DNA of 64,000 bases from positions 69,322-133,321 of the forward strand of contig CAZHQG010000006.1 in assembly GCA_964534275.1 (NCBI GenBank). The letters run 5' to 3'. Within the stretch, counting starts at the first letter, position 1, and the number at the start of each line of letters is the position of its first letter. Position numbers and translations under genes: made by a program. Below are positions 58,716-64,000 of the stretch, in pieces. Below the pieces are notes generated by a model, which did no database searches, was not told where the DNA came from, and worked only from the letters and a program-made list of their open reading frames with translations. Source of the DNA: HRBIN30 sp964534275 (GTDB lineage Bacteria > Desulfobacterota > Binatia > HRBIN30).

Positions 58716-59993
58716 ATGATCGGGTTGGATGGTGAACTCAGTGACCGGAACGAGCTTGTAGGCGCGAAGATTCGCGTCATTGGCGTTGGAGGCGGCGGTG
58801 GAAATGCGATCAACACAATGATCGCGTCCGGGCTGAAGCGAGTGGAGTTCCTCGCTGCAAACACCGACTTGCAAGATCTAGCCGCAAATCTTGCGCCGAC
58901 GAAAATTCCGTTGGGCACACGACTCACGCGTGGTTTGGGCGCCGGAGGCAACCCGGAAATTGGCCGCCAGGCCGCGCTGGAAGACGTCGAGGCGCTGAAA
59001 AAGGCCCTGGTCGGTGCAGACATTGTGTTCCTTACGGCGGGCATGGGCGGCGGGACCGGTACAGGGGCGGCTCCGGTGGTTGCGCAGGTGGCCAAGGAGT
59101 CGGGCGCGCTGACGATTGGCGTGGTTACAAAGCCGTTTGCATTCGAAGCGTCGTTTCGGATGGCGCGGGCCGAGGAGGGCATCAAAGCTTTGCAAGAGCA
59201 CGTGGACGCGTTGTTGATCGTACCCAACGAGCGTCTTGCAAGTGTGCTGGATAAGGGCGTGCGCTTTGTTGACGCGTTTCGAAGGGTGGACGAAGTGCTA
59301 TTGCAGGCAGTCCGGGCAATTGCGGACTTGGTTACCGTGCACGGGCTGATCAATTTAGACTATGCCGACGTTCGCGCCGTGATGGCAGAAAAAGGGCTTG
59401 CTTTGATGGGATCGGCTGCTGCGACTGGCGAGGACCGAGCCATGCGTGCGGCGCAAGCTGCAATTAGCTGCCCGTTGCTCGAGGGCGTTGCCATCCAAGA
59501 GGCCCGGGATGTGTTGATTAACATCACGGGAAGCGCGGACTTGACCTTGGACGAAGCAGAGAACGCGGCGAACTTGGTCCGCGAGAGTGTCCACGAGGAC
59601 GCCAACATCATTTTCGGAGCGGTGATCGACGAAACCCTAAGCGATGAAGTGCGGATCACCGTGATTGCAACGGGCTTTGCGCCAGCGAACAGCGCAAGGC
59701 AGCCCCAGGACGCTGCTCCGAAACTGGCTTCCCAAAAGGTGGCCCACGCGGCTGTGCCCCGCCAAGTGGTCACACCCTTGCACGGTCGCGGGGAGCCTAG
59801 GCGCAAAGTGTTTGTCGGCACGGTTGTGGACGATTCGGCTGGCGAGCCACGACTCGAACCGCCAGCGGCTGCTGCGATGGACCGTGCGGGAAGCGCCGAC
59901 GCGGGGACGGATGAACCTTACGTACTGCAAGAAGAGAGCGCCGAGAAAGACGACTTAGCGATCCCTGCCTTTTTGCGGCGAAGCCGCGGTTAA
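58716..59993 (+). CDS. ftsZ: cell division protein FtsZ
   Basis: 425 residues from ATG preceded by GGGAGGAG; a GTG at 58650 is in frame but less likely. Tubulin-fold motifs are IRVIGVGGGGGNAINTMI, the GTP loop GGGTGTGAAP at 111-120 and the T7 region NLDYADVRAVM. A linker of ~75 residues ends in DDLAIPAFLRRSRG, the conserved peptide that binds FtsA. Forms the Z ring. Last gene of the dcw cluster. Confidence 0.97.
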   Translation: MIGLDGELSDRNELVGAKIRVIGVGGGGGNAINTMIASGLKRVEFLAANTDLQDLAANLAPTKIPLGTRLTRGLGAGGNPEIGRQAALEDVEALKKALVGADIVFLTAGMGGGTGTGAAPVVAQVAKESGALTIGVVTKPFAFEASFRMARAEEGIKALQEHVDALLIVPNERLASVLDKGVRFVDAFRRVDEVLLQAVRAIADLVTVHGLINLDYADVRAVMAEKGLALMGSAAATGEDRAMRAAQAAISCPLLEGVAIQEARDVLINITGSADLTLDEAENAANLVRESVHEDANIIFGAVIDETLSDEVRITVIATGFAPANSARQPQDAAPKLASQKVAHAAVPRQVVTPLHGRGEPRRKVFVGTVVDDSAGEPRLEPPAAAAMDRAGSADAGTDEPYVLQEESAEKDDLAIPAFLRRSRG

Positions 59994-60055
59994 CCGCGGT
60001 TGCGCGCGCTTGCAATGCGGCTATAGCCGGGCTGGATGGAGGCCTGGCACCGGCC

Positions 60056-61825
60056 GTGAGCAAGTTTTCGCAGATGCGGGACTCGGGCATGACGCTTGCG
60101 CGCGAGGTGTGCCTGTTCCCAAAAAAGCGCGCCGGAGACCTGCGCATTTGCTTGCTGTATCCGAACCGGTATGCGGTGGCGATGGGGAACTTGGGCTACC
60201 AAGCAGTGTACGAGATCCTCGACCGCACGCCCGGCGTTGTTTGCGAGCGCGCTTTTCTGCCGGATGCCCCGAACAGCCGGCTTGGAAAGGGCGACTTGCG
60301 ATCGTTGGAAAGCGGAACCCGTGTGAGCGAATTCGACGTGGTCGCATTCTCGGTGTCGTTCGAGACGGACTACGTCAACATCCTGTCGTTACTCGACCTA
60401 GCTGGACTGCCCGTTTGGAGTGCCGAGCGGGACGAGCGGTGGCCGCTGGTGATCGCTGGTGGGCCCGCGGTGTTCTTGAATCCTGAGCCGATTGCCCCGT
60501 TCGTGGATTTGTTCCTCATTGGAGAGGCCGAAGAGATGCTTCCCGAGTTTGTGGATTTGCTCGGAGAGTGCCGCCTCGCCCACCGCACGGAGCTCCTCCT
60601 CGAGGCCGCCCGTCGCGTGGCCGGTTGTTATGTGCCGCAGCTTTACGAGCCCGAGTACGACGGGCCGAAACTCGTGCGCCTGGAGTACAAGGGTCCGGGC
60701 TCCCCTCGGGTGGAGCGCCGGATCGTGTGGAACTTAGACCGTTTCCCCACAGCGTCCCGTGTCCTTGCGCCAGATGCGGTGTTCGGGGACATGTTTCTGG
60801 TCGAAGCGAGTCGCGGCTGTCAGTGGGGCTGCCGCTTTTGTGCGGCAGGCTACATGTATCGACCCTTGCGGAACCGTTCGGTTCCGGTTCTCGAATCTTT
60901 GGTGCGCGAAGGCTCACAATACCGTCGCACCGTTGGGCTGATTGGCGCCGAGATGGCGAGTGTGCCTGGCGTTGCGCGTCTGGCGCGCGTGGCCGCAGCT
61001 GCGGGCGCGCGGCTGTCACCGTCCTCCTTGAAGGCGGATTGTGTCACCCCGGAATTGGCTAGTGCCTTGGCTGCGGGAGGGAACCTGAGCGCAACGGTCG
61101 CGCCCGAGGCTGGTTCGGAGCGCATGCGCCGGGTCATCAACAAGAACCTCACCGAAGACGACATCGTGCGTGCAGCACGCTTGCTAGTGGGGGAGGGAGT
61201 ACCAGACCTAAAGCTCTACTTTATGTTCGGCCTGCCCTCGGAAGAATGGGAGGACGTCGAGGCCATCGTGGCATTGGTGGAAAAAATTCGCGGTACGCTG
61301 TGCAGCGAAAACGGACAACGCTCGCGGGTCGGCCGAATTACAGTGTCGGCCAATCCGTTCGTTCCGAAGCCGTGGACCCCGTTCCAGTGGGACGGGATGA
61401 TGCCACTGCCGGAATTGAAGAAGCGTGCTCGGTTCTTGCAGCGCGCGCTGGAGCGCTTGCCGCGAGTGCGTTGTGACTACGAGTCGCCACGCGAGGCGTT
61501 CTATCAGACGCTTCTTTCACGGGGCGACCGGCGTGTCGCCCACTTCCTCGTGGCAGTGCACGAAGCTGAAGGAGATTGGTGGCAGATGATTCGTGCCTGG
61601 TCGGGTAGAGACTCCGGCCGACCCGCGTGGGCCCGGAACCTGCCGGATCCTGCATCGTTCGTTCACCGGACTTACGACGAAAACGAACTTCTGCCCTGGG
61701 ACTTCATCGACCACCACGTTTCGAAGCAGTACCTCCTCGCAGAGCGTCGCAAGGCGTACGCGGCTTTGCAGACTCCACCGTGCGATACGTCGACGTGTCG
61801 CTCTTGCCAGGCGTGCCCCGGATGA
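60056..61825 (+). CDS. B12-binding-type radical SAM protein (TIGR03960-like)
   Basis: 589 residues. N-terminal ~200 residues resemble the B12-binding/unknown leader of this family (LRICLLYPNRYAVAMGNLGYQAVYEILDRTPGVVCERAFLPD; VVAFSVSFETDYVNILSLLDLAGLPV; GGPAVFLNPEPIAPFVDLFLIGEAEE). The radical SAM cluster is C255-x3-C259-x2-C262 in EASRGCQWGCRFCAAGYMYRPLRNRS. The C-terminus is Cys-rich (CDTSTCRSCQACPG). Members are often followed by, or fused to, a DUF2344 domain and RNase G; neither is present here. Function not established. ATGA overlap with acpS. Confidence 0.9.
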   Translation: MSKFSQMRDSGMTLAREVCLFPKKRAGDLRICLLYPNRYAVAMGNLGYQAVYEILDRTPGVVCERAFLPDAPNSRLGKGDLRSLESGTRVSEFDVVAFSVSFETDYVNILSLLDLAGLPVWSAERDERWPLVIAGGPAVFLNPEPIAPFVDLFLIGEAEEMLPEFVDLLGECRLAHRTELLLEAARRVAGCYVPQLYEPEYDGPKLVRLEYKGPGSPRVERRIVWNLDRFPTASRVLAPDAVFGDMFLVEASRGCQWGCRFCAAGYMYRPLRNRSVPVLESLVREGSQYRRTVGLIGAEMASVPGVARLARVAAAAGARLSPSSLKADCVTPELASALAAGGNLSATVAPEAGSERMRRVINKNLTEDDIVRAARLLVGEGVPDLKLYFMFGLPSEEWEDVEAIVALVEKIRGTLCSENGQRSRVGRITVSANPFVPKPWTPFQWDGMMPLPELKKRARFLQRALERLPRVRCDYESPREAFYQTLLSRGDRRVAHFLVAVHEAEGDWWQMIRAWSGRDSGRPAWARNLPDPASFVHRTYDENELLPWDFIDHHVSKQYLLAERRKAYAALQTPPCDTSTCRSCQACPG

Positions 61826-62193
61826 TCCTCGGTAGCGGTATCGACTGGATCGAGGTTGCGCGGATCGCTCGCCTTTTGGAGCATCCGAGATACGGAAAGC
61901 GCTTTCGTGCGCGAGTGTTCACCCCCGAGGAAATTGCTTTTTGCGAACACCGGAGGAATGCCTCCGAAAGCTACGCGGCGCGCTTTGCCGCGAAGGAAGC
62001 AACGATGAAGGCGTTGGGCAGCTTCTTTCCCTGGCAAGAAGTGGAAGTAATCCGCGCTCCGCTGTCTGCCCCGCAACTGCGCCTGTACGGTCGGGCTGCC
62101 AAGCGCGCCGGCGAACTCGGTGTGTCACGTTTGTTTGTTTCGCTCTCCCACAGTCGGGATTTCGCGGTTGCTTGGGTGGTCGCTGAGGCTTGA
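61822..62193 (+). CDS. acpS: holo-[acyl-carrier-protein] synthase
   Basis: 123 residues from ATG overlapping the radical-SAM stop. Motifs are GIDWIEVARIARLLE (metal-binding D8), RVFTPEEIAFCE, the SYAARFAAKEATMKAL helix with its catalytic Glu, and VSLSHSRDFAVAWVVAEA. Moves 4'-phosphopantetheine from CoA to apo-ACP. The last ~69 bases are overlapped by an opposing small membrane-protein gene. Confidence 0.95.
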   Translation: MILGSGIDWIEVARIARLLEHPRYGKRFRARVFTPEEIAFCEHRRNASESYAARFAAKEATMKALGSFFPWQEVEVIRAPLSAPQLRLYGRAAKRAGELGVSRLFVSLSHSRDFAVAWVVAEA

Positions 62194-62451
62194 CGAACTC
62201 GGTGGTGCGAAAGGCCCGTGCTTCCGCCGCGTTGCGAGCAAGAGGAACACGACAGCCCAGAGACCGGTGAGAAACCCGAGGAGCATCCAGACATTTTCGC
62301 GGTAGCCGCTCTGCCGGGCAAACACGCGGCAGAGAATGGCATCGAGCACGTGCACGAGACACAGTGTAGGCCAAAGCGAGCCCTCTTGGAGGGTGGGGGC
62401 GAGAAGGTAAAGGCCGCTTACGTAGCCAACGGTGGTTTCGAGCGATGGCAC
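62125..62451 (-). CDS. putative small membrane protein
   Basis: 108 residues from GTG with GCGGAG upstream. A longer frame to 62661 has no supporting signal and low-complexity composition. Two probable membrane segments: TVGYVSGLYLLAPTLQEGSLWPTLCLVHVLDAILC and WMLLGFLTGLWAVVFLLLAT, then a Ser/Pro-rich tail encoded opposite acpS. No family recognised. It fills an otherwise gene-less 390-bp gap, and the hydrophobic pattern is more gene-like than a shadow would be, but the call is tentative. Confidence 0.5.
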   Translation of the reverse strand: MPSLETTVGYVSGLYLLAPTLQEGSLWPTLCLVHVLDAILCRVFARQSGYRENVWMLLGFLTGLWAVVFLLLATRRKHGPFAPPSSSSLSDHPSNREIPTVGERNKQT

Positions 62452-62581
62452 AACAGCTCCGCGCGGTCGCACCCTACGTTCTTCCGTGGAGTGTTGCAAT
62501 CCGTGGTCGTGGCCGAGCCACCGCTGCGGCTCGGCAGGGCTCGACGCACCCCATGGTTGACCACAGCGCACACCGCGCGAT

Positions 62582-62941
62582 ATGCAGCGGCGCATGTCCA
62601 CGAAGACACAAAAAGAAGCGAAGAATGTTTTGGACTGGCTCCTTGCCCAAGGTGAAGCCACGGTAAGTCAGGTGGTAGAAGAGCTTCTCCGGCGACCGGC
62701 GGTGACCGAGCAAATCGGCAAGGTACTGCAGCGCGCTGCGAAAACAAAAGGTCGGGTCGACAAGAACGTCGAAGCGTTGCTGCACTTGCTCAACTTGCCC
62801 AGTCGGTCGGACCTGGAAAAATTGCGTGTGAAGCTCGACACGCTGCAAGGCAGCTTGGTCAACCTGAACATCAAGCTCGATCGTATTCTGGCTGCTCAGG
62901 AACAGGCACGCACAAAAAAACGCCCAGCAACCAAGCCCTGA
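62582..62941 (+). CDS. phasin-like / PhaE-tail-like coiled-coil protein
   Basis: 119 residues (ATG; another ATG at 62594). Sequence STKTQKEAKNVLDWLLAQGEATVSQVVEELLRRPAVTEQIGKVLQRAAKTKGRVDKNVEALLHLLNLPSRSDLEKLRVKLDTLQGSLVNLNIKLDRILA is all-helical. The LLHLLNLPSRSDLEKLRxKLDxLxxxLxxLxxKLD pattern resembles phasins and the end of PhaE-type PHA-synthase subunits. Basic, Lys/Pro-rich tail. Likely a granule- or membrane-surface coiled coil (inference); no phaC is in the window. Confidence 0.6.
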   Translation: MQRRMSTKTQKEAKNVLDWLLAQGEATVSQVVEELLRRPAVTEQIGKVLQRAAKTKGRVDKNVEALLHLLNLPSRSDLEKLRVKLDTLQGSLVNLNIKLDRILAAQEQARTKKRPATKP

Positions 62942-62999
62942 GTGGCTGCACGAGCCGACTGAGCCGAGAGCGCTTGCAGCGGGAACGTCCGGATTCGCC

Positions 63000-64000
63000 C
63001 TAGTCGTTTCCTTGCGTTCCTCGAAGCACGGCAGCGAGGTGTTCGAGTCCCGCAACGGAGGTGGGAGGCACCGCTTGTACGGGGATGGTTGCGAGAAGCG
63101 GGAGCCGAATGCGTTGAACGAACTCTGTGAGGACCGTGTGCTCGTGGGCGCTGCGGGCAGCTAAGTCTCGGTAGTTTGCCCAGAGCTTGGTACTGATTGG
63201 GTCGGTCGGCTCGTGCGACGTAGGTGCCATGCGTTGAAAGGCGTGTACCCGATTGGCCACCACCCCGGCCACGGGATACCCGCCTTCCCGCAAGTCGTTC
63301 ACCATCGCCTCTGCAAGAGCAATCGTACGCGGCTGGGCCGAGGTGACCACGACGAACGCAGTCGTCCGATCGTGGAGCAGTTTGTCGATGTGCTCAGCAC
63401 GCTGCGCAAACCCGGCAAGCATGCTTTCGAAGCCGCCTACGAACTCGGAGAGATCCCGTAGGAGCGGGAGGCCGCTCCAACGCTCGAGTGCTTGCAACAA
63501 CGTCCGAAGTGCCATGCGGGCAGGAGCTGAGGTGGTCGTTTGCAGGAGGCTTGCCGGAGATTGCAGGAAACGAACGGCGCGTGACGCCAGCAGAGTGAGC
63601 AGCCGGTTGGGGGCCGCCAGGAGGTCGTGTACGTGCGCGCTTGGCGGAGTATCGACAATTAACAGGTCGTAGCGCCCGCTGTGGGAGAGGTCGTACAGCG
63701 TTTCCATCGCCATGTACTCTGCGGATCCCGCGAGCTCGTTGGAAAGCTCCTGGTACAAGCGATTGGCAAAAATACGCTGTGCCGTTTCGGCGTCGGGAGC
63801 AAAGCGCTCGACGAGCGCATCGAACATACGTTTGGTGTCGAGCGCGAGTGCATCGAAGGATCGCTTGGCGCTGGCGATGTGCACGCGGCGTGGCTCGTGA
63901 GAAAGTCCGTCCAAGCCGAGAGCGGTTTTAAGTCGCTGCGCCGGGTCGACCGTAAGCACCGCCGTGCGCCGGCCTGCTTGCGCGCCCGCCACCGCGAGCG
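63000..64000 (-). CDS. ArsA-family ATPase, N-terminus beyond the window
   Basis: The frame is open through the window edge, so at least 333 residues are present and the P-loop start lies outside. Seen: AGRRTAVLTVDPAQRLKTALGLDGLS, the ArsA/Get3 segment just after the P-loop; DLLIVDTPPSAHVHDLLAAPNRLLTLL, the switch II region; and FVVVTSAQPRTIALAEAMVNDLREGGYPVAGVVANRV. Members are ATPases that pump arsenite in E. coli or act as carriers of membrane proteins or unknown cargo in bacteria. No ars genes are nearby, so an arsenic role is not supported. Confidence 0.85.
   Translation of the reverse strand, partial: LAVAGAQAGRRTAVLTVDPAQRLKTALGLDGLSHEPRRVHIASAKRSFDALALDTKRMFDALVERFAPDAETAQRIFANRLYQELSNELAGSAEYMAMETLYDLSHSGRYDLLIVDTPPSAHVHDLLAAPNRLLTLLASRAVRFLQSPASLLQTTTSAPARMALRTLLQALERWSGLPLLRDLSEFVGGFESMLAGFAQRAEHIDKLLHDRTTAFVVVTSAQPRTIALAEAMVNDLREGGYPVAGVVANRVHAFQRMAPTSHEPTDPISTKLWANYRDLAARSAHEHTVLTEFVQRIRLPLLATIPVQAVPPTSVAGLEHLAAVLRGTQGND

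Noticed and set aside
1..64000. CRISPR arrays, insertion sequences, integrases, prophage genes or rRNA operons
   Set aside because: None seen: no regularly spaced repeats, no transposase or integrase motifs, no 16S/23S/5S sequences.

Overview
The window is high-GC bacterial chromosome with tightly packed genes and many 4-nt ATGA overlaps. It has a bacterial class A RNase P RNA and a Gram-negative envelope repertoire: two outer-membrane DUF1302 proteins, an OpgG-type periplasmic glucan protein and the murein/division cluster. The combination of an RND/MMPL exporter with DUF1329, YCF48-like and DUF1302 proteins, a tungsten-type aldehyde ferredoxin oxidoreductase, TrmFO, and a division cluster without rsmH or murE suggests an uncultured lineage near Candidatus Binatia (Binatota) or another deltaproteobacteria-like phylum. 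That placement is inference. A 38-bp run of N inside murF shows that the sequence is a draft, probably metagenomic, scaffold.

Layout. 1-10.3 kb: the end of an ABC exporter, a VOC protein, a palindrome-rich non-coding block, a secreted parallel beta-helix/PKD protein, a hotdog thioesterase, opgG, a YihY/BrkB membrane protein, an aldehyde:ferredoxin oxidoreductase-family enzyme and two small proteins. 10.7-21.0 kb: a mostly minus-strand envelope locus (DUF1329, RND/MMPL permease, YCF48-like beta-propeller, DUF1302, an unrecognised secreted protein on the plus strand, and a second DUF1302) that looks like one hydrophobic-molecule export machine. 21.2-32.4 kb: plus-strand housekeeping genes comM, dprA, topA, trmFO, a CBS-ACT protein, glnE and ilvE. 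32.4-37.5 kb: four tandem paralogous secreted Cys-containing proteins in alternating A-B-A'-B' order. The two pairs are driven by almost identical strong sigma70-type promoters and end at a clear terminator. I do not recognise this family and regard it as the most interesting element in the window. 37.5-40.1 kb: minus-strand gshB, rsmE and prmA. 40.2-44.9 kb: a GDPD gene, rpsU-cvpA-dnaG, tRNA-Met(CAT), a coiled-coil zinc-ribbon protein and rnpB. 45.2-60 kb: the dcw cluster mraZ-ftsL-ftsI-murF-mraY-murD-ftsW-murG-murC-murB-ftsQ-ftsA-ftsZ, preceded by a three-box MraZ-type operator. 60-64 kb: a cobalamin-binding-type radical SAM protein, acpS, a small membrane protein, a phasin-like protein and the start-truncated end of an ArsA-like ATPase.

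How the genes work together. The dcw genes make lipid II and build the divisome. comM/dprA/topA serve DNA uptake and topology. glnE and ilvE handle nitrogen and branched-chain amino acids. rpsU/cvpA/dnaG resemble the macromolecular-synthesis operon, but dnaG is followed by a tRNA rather than rpoD. The two accessory blocks (10.7-21 kb and 32.4-37.5 kb) are both envelope or secretion oriented and are the places to look for new biology. No CRISPR array, insertion sequence, integrase or rRNA gene was seen.
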